Below, one piece after another: positions 1 to 11,400 of a DNA stretch of 64,000 bases. The stretch is taken from NCBI RefSeq assembly GCF_047495875.1, contig NC_092486.1, positions 5,035,738 to 5,099,737 of the forward strand. The letters are read 5' to 3'. How positions within the stretch are numbered: the stretch's first letter is position 1; the number at the start of each line of letters is the position of its first letter. The notes beneath the pieces were generated by a model. The model was given only the letters and a program-made list of their open reading frames with translations, was not told where the DNA came from and did not search any database. The position numbers and the translations under genes are program-made. This stretch comes from Pithys albifrons albifrons (lineage: Eukaryota; Chordata; Aves; Passeriformes; Thamnophilidae).

Positions 1-550
1 GACGCAGTGGTTGATTCCCTGATAAATCTCCACGAGCACAGCTCTGCTCTTTCCCTCAGCTCTGATTATCGGATTTCTTCTCCCAGCATTGCTCAGCTAC
101 AACTCCCCAAACATCAGCTGCTCCTCCCAAAACACAACAAGGACAGGAACTCCCTCTGGCACTTGCCACTTTGCTTTGACACAAAATTAAGGAGCTGAAA
201 ACTAAACTTGCAGGTTTTCTGCTCAAGAAACATATTCTGACATAGGAGTCAGTTCAGCTCCCTCAACACGAAGTTGGTGATTCCCAGCCTGGACCACTTG
301 CAGTGTTACAACATTGCACAGATGTCACCCAGGCTTCCCATCCTGTGCCGTGGTCCCAGGCAGACCCACCAGTCTGAGCCTTTGGTGATCCTCTGCCCAG
401 CCTGGGATCTCCTCTGCACCATCACAGCCCTCCCCAGGTACGCCAGAACACCCTTAACACCCTCAACACCCCCTGGACTCCAGTGCTGCCTGACTGCTGG
501 GCATTGCCACCATCCTGCCTGCACCCTGACAGCCTCAGCACCCTCTGCCC

Positions 551-736
551 GAGCCCATGGCAGGCTGTGCCACCCCATTTCACACATCTGGCTCCCTATC
601 CAGTGTTGACCAGAGCCCATGGTGGGCTGTGCCACCCCATTTCACACATCTGGCTCCCTATCCAGTGCTGACCAGAGCCCATGGCGGGCTGTGCCACCCC
701 ATTTCGCACATCTGGCTCCCGATGCGATGCTGACCC
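551..736. repeat. 62-bp tandem repeat, three copies
   Basis: Three head-to-tail units begin at 551, 613 and 675 (spacing exactly 62 bp). Each starts with GAGCCCATGG and contains a GGCTGTGCCACCCCATTTC core followed by CACATCTGGCTCCC. The first two units are nearly identical and the third has a few substitutions, several at CpG sites. The period is not a multiple of three, so the similar peptides that appear in several frames come from the repeat and do not indicate a coding gene. It is probably a local minisatellite. Confidence 0.9.
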
Positions 737-2803
737 CTGAGAGCAGCCTTGGGCTGCAGCCACGGAGGCTCCGGGAGCAATGAGGGCACTGCACTGCAGG
801 TCCCCAGGAGCCAGAGCAGCACAAAGCCACATCCTGTCTGCCACCCCTCCTGCAGCAGAGGAAGCGGCTCGGCAGAGATTAGAGCCCCGAGGAGGGGGGC
901 ACTGGGGCGCACTGGGGGACGTGTGTGTCGTGTGTTGGGTACTGCTGCCCGCGGGCCAGGCTGTGACAATGAACCACGACAGCCCTGCAGCCCAGCCCCA
1001 GGCAGGATTTCCCGTGAGCCCGTCCCCTCAGCAGCAGACAATGAGCCGTCTGACAGCTGGAGACGGCTCTGCCTTCGCCCCTCTCTAGCGAGGGGTCCTC
1101 GGGACCTTCAGGAAGATCAAACAGGAAACTGGGCAGAGAAAGAAAAAGGTTGTTCGTGCTCGAAAGTCTAAACTTTCATTGCTGACCTGGGAGGAAGATG
1201 CTGAAGTCAGGACATTAAAATACTTTCCCTGGCTCCCTTGGAAATAGCCCGACCTGCCGAGCGGGGCTGCGAGTGCGACAGTCTGGTGCCAACTCAGGGC
1301 GCTGGTCCTGCTCCCACCCAGAGGAGCCATCCCACCCCACCTCCTCCCCTGCCCCACACCCCAGCTGCATCCTTCTCCTGAGGCTGCTTGCACCCCCACA
1401 GACATGGCTCTTCTTGCTGTGACCAGGTTTTCAGCTGTCTCTGTGCACTGGCTCACAACTTGCCACCACATCTCAGAAATGCCGTCCCACCAGGACTGCA
1501 GAACACTACAGCCCATTTCCCTTTGCAAGCTGAATTTGGGGAGCCTCAAGCACCCAGAGAAGTCACCTATGGCTTCCTTACACAGTTGGCTTCCCCCCTC
1601 CTCAGCCCCTCCAGCCTCCTGTGGCAGGGAACAGCATCTGGTCCACACCAGATGCGACCTCAGCTCTGCTCTTTTCAAGGGGTTCTGTTTGGTAAAAGCA
1701 CCAGAAGTTTCCGTATCTGTTCTGTTTCTTACTAGCCATGATTTACTTACTGTAACTGGCTATTCATTATGTCCTGCACTGCATTATTAACTTGGTGATC
1801 GTACATTTAGCAGAGAATTTATGAGAAATGAGGAGACATTCATTATCAGTAACACCACAGACTTTACTCTTATATGGTCTCCCTGCACAGAGCGATGCTT
1901 GGCTCACCCAGCACTCACCCAGCTCTGGCCATTCCTTGGGGTGGTGGAGGACAGGGCTGCTCTGCACAGCTCCAGGGCTGCATGCCCCTCACTCAAGCCA
2001 GCCCTGAGTTTTTTCCCTTATTAAAATCTTTTCTGTTGGAATTTAACTGGCTTAATTGTGCCATCATGCCTTCAGTGGCTTGAAAACCAATAGGTTTTTC
2101 CATGTTTTGTGGCAGGGAGTTGTGTAAGGACTGTCTGAGACATGTCTGTGCTTTCCAGTAACTGAACTGCAGCAGGAATGCCCTTAAAATATCTGCCCTG
2201 TTCTCCACCTCTGAATTAGGGACCACAGGAGGAGTCACAGGGGACACAGATGGCCAAGTTTAGCTCTTGGGTTTTGTCATCAAAGGACACAGTCTCCTGT
2301 CGTGAGATTTCAACAAGTGTTCCCAGATGCTCTATTGAAGAAAGAACAACCACAGAAAAACCCAAGCAACAGCCAAACAAACAGAAATCCCAGGTGCAGT
2401 CCCAGAAGTACATGAGTTCCAGTTGGAAGAGGCTGTAGGCAGGTTGGAGCCAGGGCAGGCACTGCCATTCGCACGACCTGGATGTCTGACAACCTCCCAG
2501 GAATTTGGATTCCTAGAGGAACATAATGAACTGGTTCCTCTTTAACCTTAGAGTCATGACATGCAGAGCACTCCACCTCGGAAACCTTTCCATCCTGGAG
2601 ACCTTTCCCAGCAGAGAGCACACATCAGGAGCTGGATTTCTGGATCCTGAGTAGGACTGGGATTCCCCAGCTGCAGGCTGGGGGCAGCAGGACAGGCTGA
2701 GAGGAGTCCATGTAGCCAAGGAAAGAATGGGAAAACCAGAGATGCCTGGAGGCTTCTGGGCATTTCCCGTTCTTAGATTTTCACTGAATGACCTAAAGAC
2801 AAA

Positions 2804-2839
2804 ACATAAATATATATATACACACATACATATTTATGT
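2804..2839. repeat. AT/CA microsatellite with perfect inverted arms
   Basis: A (TA)n tract passes into a short (CA)n tract. It is flanked by 10-bp arms, ACATAAATAT at 2804-2813 and its exact reverse complement at 2830-2839, with a 16-base spacer. The structure could extrude as a hairpin, but AT-rich microsatellites often form such dyads by chance. Confidence 0.7.
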
Positions 2840-5800
2840 GTGTATTTTAAGGCAATAATTTAACTTTCCTCTCCTGTTCCAAAGCCTGCCAGATGCCCTT
2901 CCAAAGGCTTGGTTTCTGAATATCCCACTTATTCCTGGGAAGGTCAGGTCAGCACTGATGCTTCATGGGGGATGCTGCATCCTCTGATCCCAAGGGGGTG
3001 TTAGAGGCCGTGCAGGCTTTGGCAGCAGCTAGTGAAGACAAAACTATGCAAAACATGCCCCAAGGAACTGCACAGCCATTCCAGATTACCTTCTTTGGAG
3101 TGGTTTTGGAAGTTACATAAAAGCAGAGCAAGTTCTCTGGAAGAGTTTGTGGGACAGGCACAAGCTGCCCCAGCTGCCCTTGGGATCAGAGCAGCCCCGG
3201 CTCCCTTTCCCCTCCTTTCCTGGGACTGCCAGTGCCCTGCAGGGGCTGGGGGCTTTCCACAAACCCCCATCGTGATGTTTGACCTGGTGAGTGCCCTGCT
3301 TTGCCCTCCCCTCTCCTCCATGGGTGCAGCTGGGGCGGGCGGGATCCTGGTGTAATTTGCAGCTTGGAGTGGGAGAAGCCTCTGGGTCCATTTAATCGGG
3401 CTTTGCATCACCTGCAAGCACTAACCCAGCTTCAGAGTCCCCATCCCTCCCAAAAGCTTCCCTCAAGCACTGGCTGGCTTTGACTGGGCTCACTTTAGCC
3501 AACGATAAATCATAAGTGCTTCAGTGTGAAAACCTTTGTGGCCCCAGCCTGGGACAGGTGCCCTCGGGGCGCTGCTGTGGCTGTTGTGGAAGGGACCTCG
3601 TGCCCCAAAGCTCAGACAATCCTGCCCAGCCCCCAGGCAGCAGAACATCCTTGCCTGGAGTGCCCTGAGCCCATCACGCTGGGAGAAGCAGAACACGGTG
3701 AGGGACGTGGCTTTGCAGATGGTGGAGTTGGGAATTAATCCTCCCATTAACGGGTGAAATGGAGCATTTGTGTCTCACAAAGCAATTACACAGTAATAGC
3801 AGGGGAACGATGATAGAAATCGCATCTCTGAAGTTTCGCTTCAATCCAACACATGAATAATTCCTCCTAAGCACTACTGGGGAAGCAGTATTAAAAGAGT
3901 GATATAAACAAAAATTACTGGAAAAAAACAGACGAGGCTTCATCACCCCCTCAGAGCCAAGCACAGCTAAATTTATACAAAGTGGGCAGAGAAGCATGAA
4001 GGGGCAAAGACATTTGTTACTGCTCCGTGCGAGATGAGCTCACAAGGAAATGCATGCTTGATCTTGGCAGCTTTCTGATGTCTTACTCCTAAAGTATCGG
4101 CTTTAGTCTTTGTTTCCATGGCAGATACTTTTCTGAGCTTGTATCTTCCACAGATATTGCTAATTTTTGCTCTCAGCCACATCTCTGCAAATACCTGCAG
4201 AGCGATTCCATGTACAGTGGGAGTGGTGACAACCCCACGCACGTGAACACGCCTCAGCACATGTTTTCAACAAGGGGACACCAAAGGCTTTGTTTCCTAC
4301 AGCCAAAAGATCTTGGCTGATCTTCTGGCACTGGTTTTTGCCCTAAGTACCCTGACACTGTGTTATCTGTCCAGTGAAGCAAAATACCTTCAGCATTTCA
4401 GCCAGATATGTGTTGCAGGCAGGTTTCCCCTTCCCAGAGCACTCTGGGCATATCTGAGAAGGAAGGGACAAGGAATCCACTTGGCCCTGCTTCATCCTGC
4501 TCCCCCCTCACATCTCATGTTAACAGAGTCTATAAACCATGAGGGTCTATCCCAGGCAGACACCAGCCACATCAAAACCATCTTATTTTCAGGGTGAATT
4601 TACCAGCCCTGCAAACACTGAGCAAACAGTGGCTGAGGTGTAATTCTCACCAACCTGGCAAGACCATGGTGAGGTGAGGGGCTGCATGTCTGGCTGGTGA
4701 AAGCAGAAGCCCAGGGGTTTGCAAAGCTGTTGTTTATACACTAAGGCATGGAACAGCCTGCACGTACAAAAGACATTGGGACAACCTCATAAAAAGTCAC
4801 TCAGACAATGACAGGACCAGCGGGAAGTGATGGCATGTGCAGAGGGAGCTCGTGCTGGAGCAATGGCACAGAGCAAAGTCCCAGCAATGGTGGGGAAACT
4901 CGTGTCCTGGTGGGATGTGGCAGGTGTAGGGTGTAAGACTGTGCCAGGGCATGCCCAGCCCCAACGGATGAGTCCCAAGTCCCAGGTACAAAAGTGGTCA
5001 GACACGGAAATGAGCCTACTCCCTCTCCTAAGGATAAAAGCCTGGCAAGCCCTGGCAAGGTGGATGCTGACCTGAGCCTGCGTGGGACTGTGGTTGCCTG
5101 TCATTCTGGGGCCCAGGCAGCCACCTGCCCCACTCTGCACATCACCTGGTGAGAAACAGCTCACAGGCAAGGCCTTTCTCTGCTCTCAGCCAGCACAAAC
5201 ACCTGCACATGAGCTTCAGGTGGTCTTACCTCTCTCTTGGCTCCCATGGGCCACTGGAGAGGGGGTTTGCTGGGCCTCAGGCACATCCCCTCCCTCTGTC
5301 AGAAGGAACAGAAGTTTTAAAGGGAACGTGGAATGAGAAGCATCTATGTGATGTTCCTTTGGGTCTGCTCTTCACTGTGGTCAGAGGTCAACTCTGCAGC
5401 TCTCTGGTAAATGAGGGAAACCCCTGGTTGAAGTGGGTTACCGACGGAGGCTGTTCCTGGGAGTCCTTCAGCAAGGGTGAGTAACAGGGTCAGCAACAAC
5501 AGTAAACAAGCTGCTAACTTTCCAAACATAACCTCTGCAGCATCCGGCTGCTTTAAAACATTAACCAAAGTACACTTATCTCTGGCTCCTGGCCTCAAGT
5601 GACTTCTGAACACGTAGCTGTTCTCTAGACCAGATTTGATTGTGCTCAGTAACACCGGGTGTCCAAGCCCAGCCGAAGCTCCAGGGGTCAGAGCCAGCTC
5701 TTTGCTGGCATCCATGTCCTGTCCACAGTGATTCTTGAGTGGGAAGGGACCCATGAGAACCATAAGTTCATCTCTGTGCTCCTTGCAGGGCTGCCAGAAA

Positions 5801-6471
5801 CCAACCGATATGACTAAGAGTGAGTCCTCCCAGCCCAAGGGCTTGGCGTTGGCCAAGGGTGGTGAGGAGAGCACAGACTCTTTTGGAGCAGAGGTGAGTT
5901 TTCTTTCCATTACTGGTGAGCAGGACATTTAAGAAAAAAGACACTGGAGGCAGCAGCAGGGCAGCAAACTGGGAATTTTCCTGCTGCCTCTGAGAGCTTT
6001 GCCATGTACAGCTGGGCAGCTGAGGGTATAAAACCTGAGGATCACCTGCCTTTGGGACAGCACTTGACAACAGAAAATGCAGTTGTGTGTGCACTAAAGA
6101 TGAGCTGCATCTGCTGAGAAGCAGCAGAAAGGATCCCATGCCCAGACAGGAGCAAGTTTGAAGTGTTACTGATGGACACACACAAATGCTTGGCTGTGTG
6201 TGCAGGATCCAGCCAACACCTCTTGCTTGTATTGCAACAGTTCTCACCTGGAGCTTGACATGTTTCTGTTATAATATATTTTCTACACGTGATGCTTTTT
6301 ACCTGCAACAAAGGCAGGAGTGGAGTTTGGGCTGTGCTGGCTCAATCCCACAGCAGTAGTTCAAAGAAAAGCCATTTCTGTTGCAGAAGCAGAGAGAACT
6401 TTGCATCTCGTTCGCAGGACGGGGATAAGTTGGCAACTTAACTGTTAAACTCGCCTGTGACTGTTGGGTGT

Positions 6472-6539
6472 TGACATCACCGTGATCTCACCACTGTAAC
6501 CTGAGCCCTCCAGCTTTTCCTCCAGCCTGCCTTTAAATA
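6472..6539 (+). promoter_or_regulatory. TCIM: Putative TCIM core promoter: CRE-like site and TATA-like box
   Basis: A TATA-like TTTAAATA lies at 6532-6539, about 73 bp before the first TCIM ATG, which would place transcription start near 6565 and give a 5' UTR of about 45 nt. A CRE/AP-1-like octamer TGACATCA, one base off the palindromic TGACGTCA, is at 6472-6479. Both motifs are visible in the sequence. Their use as the TCIM promoter is inferred from position and from the gene's known behaviour as an inducible gene. No transcript evidence is available here, and a more distal start is possible. Confidence 0.4.
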
Positions 6540-6611
6540 CCAGTCCTGGAGCCAGCACAGAACCCATTCCTCTGGCCGGAGCCCAAGGCAAACCCGGCAG
6601 CACCCTCATAG

Positions 6612-6932
6612 ATGAAAGCAAAGACAAGCACCAGCACTCCAGCCATGTCCACGTCCCTGCGAGTGAGCCCCTCGGTGCACGGCTACCGCTTTGACACGGC
6701 CCTGCGCAAGAAAGCCGCGGCCAACATCTTTGAAAGCATCAACGAAGAGTCCCTGCAGAAGCTCTTCAGAAACTCCGGAGACAAGAAGGCGGAGGAAAGA
6801 GCCAAGATAATCCTCGCCACTGACCAGGACGTGGAGGAGAAAACGAGAGCACTAATGGCACTAAAGCAGAGGAGAAAAGACAAACTGCTCCAGTTCCTGA
6901 CGTTTCGGAAATACTTCATTAAAGTTCACTGA
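6612..6932 (+). CDS. TCIM: TCIM (C8orf4, TC-1): transcriptional and immune response regulator, intronless
   Basis: This single uninterrupted frame encodes 106 residues, the same length as human TCIM as I recall it. Characteristic conserved segments include MSTSLRVSPS near the N-terminus, LFRNSGDKKAEERAKII in the middle, DQDVEEKTRALMALK after it and a C-terminus ending in IKVH. The family protein is small, basic and largely disordered. It has been reported to bind Chibby (CBY1) and relieve its repression of beta-catenin, and to modulate NF-kB and endothelial inflammatory responses in the nucleus. Those roles are known from mammals and inferred here. The first ATG (6612) has a weak context, while Met12 (6645) has G at -3. 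Met12 also occurs in the human protein. The full-length start was chosen because the upstream residues MKAK match the human N-terminus. No introns, frameshifts or missing residues were seen. The gene faces ZMAT4 tail to tail. Confidence 0.97.
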   Translation: MKAKTSTSTPAMSTSLRVSPSVHGYRFDTALRKKAAANIFESINEESLQKLFRNSGDKKAEERAKIILATDQDVEEKTRALMALKQRRKDKLLQFLTFRKYFIKVH

Positions 6933-7077
6933 GCTGGCGGAGGGAGCACAAATGGAGGAGAACGTTTGGGGACAGGACTGTTTGTGACCTCCTACCACAC
7001 TCGGCATGTTCCACTGCCCCATGGCACTGGGGACCTGACAGACCACATGCAGGGCTTCAGCCCCACAGCAAACTGCG

Positions 7078-7185
7078 TGCCGACAGCGGCATCGGTGCCC
7101 ATGGCAGCGTCGGTGCCCATGGCAGCATCAGTGTGGACAGCAGAATCAGTGCCCATGGCAGCACTGATGTGGGTGGCAGCGTGGT
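7078..7185 (+). repeat. 18-bp minisatellite in the TCIM 3' UTR
   Basis: About six imperfect units with a period of 18 bp follow the TCIM stop by roughly 150 bp. The commonest unit contains GTGCCCATGGCAGC preceded by RTC. Because 18 is a multiple of three, one frame reads as a repeated six-residue motif (A-A-S-V-P-M) inside an apparent 97-codon ORF at 6966-7259. Divergence among units and the lack of any known protein of this kind argue that this is non-coding UTR repeat. Confidence 0.8.
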
Positions 7186-7801
7186 GGCCAGAGGCTCCTA
7201 GAGGGAGGACAGCTCCCCATGGGAGGCAGACAGGCTCCTCTGGGCAGCCGTGGGACTGAGCTGTGGGGAACCCACACGCCTGGGTGTGACCTGGGACTCT
7301 CTGATGGACTCAGTGTTCACTGACTTCACCCGTGTGCTTTGCCTTTCTGAACTTGTTCTGTTCGAGCCTGAGCCCAGGCAGAGCCTCACTGCTGTGGCTG
7401 GAGGGAGGCTCTGCAGACCAATCAGCTGCTGATCACGGTCACTTTGTGCTTGTTAAGTGCATCCAAATGCACTGCGTGGTGCAGTAAGTCCAGCCATAAG
7501 GGAATGCATTTGCTCCAGAGTAACTCTGCACAACTGTACTTTTCTTCCTAAGCTGTATGTGTGCAGTAAAAGTCATTTGCACAGAAGCAATAATAATGAC
7601 AGATTTCCTTGAATTTACTGTGAAGCTCCTTAATATTTTGTTCACTTCCCATTAACACTAAAAATCTAAATATAATAACTCCAGTTCTTGTCTCTGTAGG
7701 TTACAGTTGCTATTAGATGAGTACTTACTTCATGGTAATATTTTATGGCAATGTTATTATTATATCAACTATAATTTATTGCATACAGTAATCTGAAAAT
7801 T

Positions 7802-7807
7802 AATAAA
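7802..7807 (+). terminator. TCIM: Polyadenylation signal AATAAA, candidate TCIM 3' end
   Basis: A canonical AATAAA lies about 870 bp after the TCIM stop in an AT-rich context, with TTGTCTG and GT-rich sequence 25-60 bp downstream that could serve as the downstream element. An alternative AATAAA is at 8119-8124. Which one is used cannot be told from sequence alone. Confidence 0.5.
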
Positions 7808-10030
7808 TTATGAAGCAAATGTAAATTATCTTGTCTGAAATGCTCAGTTCTCCTGGAGTGGTGGGGTTAGACTATTTTGATAATTTCATAGCACCTCAGC
7901 TTAGGAGCAGACTACCTGCAACTCTACTTCCTTCCCCTGCTGTGGCTTTGGCAGCCCATTCTCAGGGTCTGCAGCAGCCCCTGTTTGTCTTCCCTGCGGC
8001 CCCACCGTCCCACCCAGCAGCACCAGTTTGGCCCATGGTTGCCATGGTGACTGCAGCATCCCCAGAAATACCTCACCAAATTTATTGTAAATAACTCCAG
8101 TGTTAGTTTCCTCTCTGTAATAAAAGAGAATGGCATTTTCTGCAATGAGGAAAGAAGGTTTAGAAAATAACAGTCTGGGGCCAGGGTGGGCAGTGCAGCT
8201 CATTGGGCCTTGGCATTCCTGCAGAGCTGAGCTGGAGCCTGGACTTGGCTCCTCATCATCCACAGAAACAGAAGTGAGTTATGAAGCTTTGGCAGCAAAA
8301 CTGGACGGTTTTTCTGCAAGTTGTGCTGCACTATCATGATAGATGATGCTGAAAATACTTAAAAATAACCAGGACTGGTTATTTATAAGTCTGTCCTCTA
8401 ATAACCTGCTAGGTTAGAAAAAAACATTCCCATGACTCTGCTTTGAGCAACAAAGATAAGGCAGCTTGCTAAAATGATAGCCCAGCTAAAGTCTTTTTGC
8501 CTACAGTAAAAACTCCAAATTGCCTATAAGTCAGGGAGACTGGAAATAACCCTTTACAATGCCTAATAGAATGGGCAATTGTAATTATTTATTGCTGGAG
8601 AGGGACAAGTGGTGATTCCCTCTCCCAAGAGGACTAGAGAGAGCTGGTTCAGGATGAACCTGTTTGAAAGAGCCTCCAAAGGCTTTTCAGAGCTGCCCTT
8701 GCTCAGAAAAATCTGCCTCAGGGCAGTTTAGCTCCAGAGGAAGTTGTCAGTTTTCCAGCATTCGACCTCTCCCAGGGCAGTGTCCCACACTCACTGCAGC
8801 TGTTGCACCCACTCATGACACATCCCCACCAACAATCCACAGTGACACAAACTGCCTCAAAGGGGCTGTTTCCAAAAAAGGCCAAACAGGGCCATTCAGT
8901 GGCTGCCACAGCCCAGATCTGCCCCCACCCAGCTGCTCCAGGCCCTGGGGATGCAGAGCAGTTCCTCCTGCTCTGGTGGCTTTTCCCATCAGAGCCATTT
9001 CTTGTGCAACAAACACTCACAATAGAAGCCAACCACAGAGCCCCCAAACCCCTGTGCCTCTAGGGTGTGTTTCCTGCTGCAACCCGACAATCCTGCTGCT
9101 GAGGATGCTCTGAGAACACCCCGTGGGGACCAAATCAGCTCCATGCTGTCCCACAGATTCCCACCACCCTGGCTCTGCTGCCAGGGCTTTGCTCCCTGCT
9201 CCTGTGCCCCAGACCACTGGAGGTGTCCACAATGCCAGGGCTGACAATGGGTTTGGCAGAGCATTTATGGTCTCTGGGCATCCTAAACCAAACACAGTTC
9301 CCCAGTGCTCCCCACAGCCTGGGCAGCCTCAGGAATCATCTGCCAAATCTCCTTCCTTGTGGGATGTGTATCTGATGGAAGCCACGACCGTGGCAGACTG
9401 AAATCAACACCCACTGAAGTGGATGGTGCTGGCCTGACCTAGGACTGCCCAGGCTTTCCTGCTCACAACACTTGCATAATGTCATTGATAAGATCCTGTG
9501 ATTTGGAGACTTTATAGTCCCTCTTCTCTCATTTCATTGAAATCATTAGCTCAAGTAGCAACTCTAATAAAAAGAAAAAGAGGTGACATGCAAGAAGTTA
9601 CATGTTCACTGGATTTTTGCAGTGAAAAAAAGGCAGCTTTCCTTGGTTGCAGCCTGTCCACTGCTTTGGTCGGTTTGTGCTCCAGGAAGGTGTCTGGCAG
9701 TGATTTCATCAAAAACTGCAATGAGTTCTTATGGAACCTTTAACAGCACAAACATCCAATCATCCCAGGGCCATCACACTCATGGTGCTCCTTCTCTGCT
9801 TCTCTCCAGGGCTGCACCTGGATGGCTCACACCTTCTGAACCCGGCCCTGGTGATGTGGCATTTGTGGCAGTCCCTGTGTCCTTGGGGGCACGGCCAAGC
9901 CAAGCGCTGCCAGTACCAGTGCCCACACTGTGCTGTGCTCTGCAGCCCTGCCATGGTGTGTGCAGAGGAGGTGTGGGAGGGCAGGTCACCCAGCTGTGCT
10001 GTCACCCGTCAGGGCCATCCCCCAGCAGTG

Positions 10031-10116
10031 CCGGGCCCTTCCTGAGCCGGTGGAGCCGCAGACTCGGTGTCTGTTGCCGGCGCGTGCGGCGCTCGGATCC
10101 AGCCCGGCTGCGCCCT
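10031..10116. promoter_or_regulatory. Short CpG-dense patch
   Basis: About eleven CpG dinucleotides fall within roughly 85 bp, including GCCGGCGCGTGCGGCGCTCGG, while flanking sequence is CpG-poor. It is below the usual 200-bp island threshold by itself. It could be a small unmethylated regulatory element or simply a GC-rich remnant. No promoter motif or transcript start can be assigned. Confidence 0.4.
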
Positions 10117-11400
10117 GGCCAGACCCAGGGCCCATTGTCAGCCTCCCTCAGCAACAAACAGAGGAAAAGGCTGTGCAAGGCATTTCCTCCCCCCAGGAGC
10201 CGGGTGTTTCCATTAATTCTTCTCCGTGAGTCAAACTGGCTGTACTGGGTGTCCCTCTGTCCCGGCATCCTGAGGAACATGCGTCCCAACAGCTAATTTT
10301 ATCTGACTTGTCTAACACCTTGTGCAGGACAGGCACAGTAGAGAGGTGGCCATGAAGCCACAGCTGAGCAGCCATGCCAAGAGCCTGCTGGTGGTTCTCC
10401 AGCACAACTGTCATCTGAGGAGAAGCCACAGAAAGCCAGGAAAGAAAATAAGCAGGAGACTTTTGGCATAAACTCTTTCTTGACAGACTAAGGAAGGTGG
10501 GGAGCCACTTACAGGGTGCTGGAAGGAGAAAGCCCAGAGCAAAAGGCATGTCAGTGACAACAGACAGCACAGAGGTCCCACTCTCTATCCTCCCAGTACA
10601 AACACCCATCCCCAACCCTCCAAAAAAAACTGCTCTTGCAACCATCCTGTCCATGGGTAGACAGGGTTGGGACAAGTCAACAGCCCAGCTCAGCCTGACC
10701 TTGGTGTTGAGGAGGAGATGGGGATGTTCCCCAGTGTCTGAACACCCAGTACTGTGACCTTCAGTTTCTGGTGAAATCCAGCACACAAGGCACGAGCAGA
10801 GTCCAAAGCAGAGCTGGGCCAGCCCTCACCTGGCCATGTTTGGGTGCAGGGAGAATGGCAACACCTCTCTGGCAAGCTTCCCTTCCACACCATGGAGCAA
10901 CAGGCGAGTTAAAAATTGACTGTTGAGCTGAGCTGTGGCTCTGCTTCACCAAGAGGGACAGACTCTGCTTTGCAAACCAGTGAAGCAACACCCCAGGTGC
11001 CCCAGGCAGCCCTGGCTTGGCACTGGCACAGGGGGTACCTTGTGCCTGTGAAAACAGGCACAGATGAGACATATTTCATCTGCAGCTGCCAAGGGAAACC
11101 TCTGCTCTAAAGTGGGTTAAATATGAGTGAGGAATTGTAAAGCATGAGATTTGTGGCTGGGTTAGTGTGGTTTTCACAGAAAAGAGCTGGTCTGGGGTTT
11201 CAAAGTACAAATGCCTCACATCCAGAGAAATGATGCTCCAGTGTCACTTTGAAGTGATAGACAAGCCTATTTATGAGAAGAAAAGCCTCCAAACTACTGC
11301 GGGCAACAGGAGGTGGCACAATTCACCATTTATCTTTGCTAAAAAAACAGAAGTTGGTCTGTGACCAGAATTTGAATCCACAGCCCTGAAAAAAACCCCT

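Larger units (their letters stand above)
1..6471. other. Intergenic DNA upstream of TCIM
   Basis: I recognise no protein-coding exon here on either strand. Open frames are short or compositionally driven and match no family I know. In human the next genes on this side are IDO2 and IDO1, but no IDO-like exon was recognised. The stretch contains the 62-bp tandem repeat at 551-736, the AT/CA hairpin at 2804-2839 and a non-repetitive block at about 3740-4260 that could be regulatory. CpG dinucleotides are somewhat enriched around 860-1110, without forming a clear island. A - strand ORF at 5344-5529 begins with a hydrophobic segment and is discussed as a finding only. Confidence 0.6.
6933..7830 (+). 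other. TCIM: TCIM 3' untranslated region (inferred extent)
   Basis: After the TGA at 6930-6932 the sequence is GC-rich with an 18-bp repeat, then becomes AT-rich from about 7440. AUUUA pentamers occur at 7613-7617 and 7774-7778, which fits an unstable, inducible mRNA. An AATAAA at 7802-7807 is the first good polyadenylation signal and is followed by T-rich sequence. A second AATAAA at 8119-8124 could extend the transcript. The UTR end is inferred from these signals only. Confidence 0.55.

Noticed and set aside
1..6471. IDO1/IDO2 exons, expected upstream of TCIM by human synteny
   Set aside because: No frame resembled indoleamine dioxygenase. The genes are probably further left.
9583..10296. 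237-codon + strand ORF
   Set aside because: No domain or family resemblance. Its length is explained by GC-rich composition around the CpG patch, and overlapping frames on both strands are similarly open.
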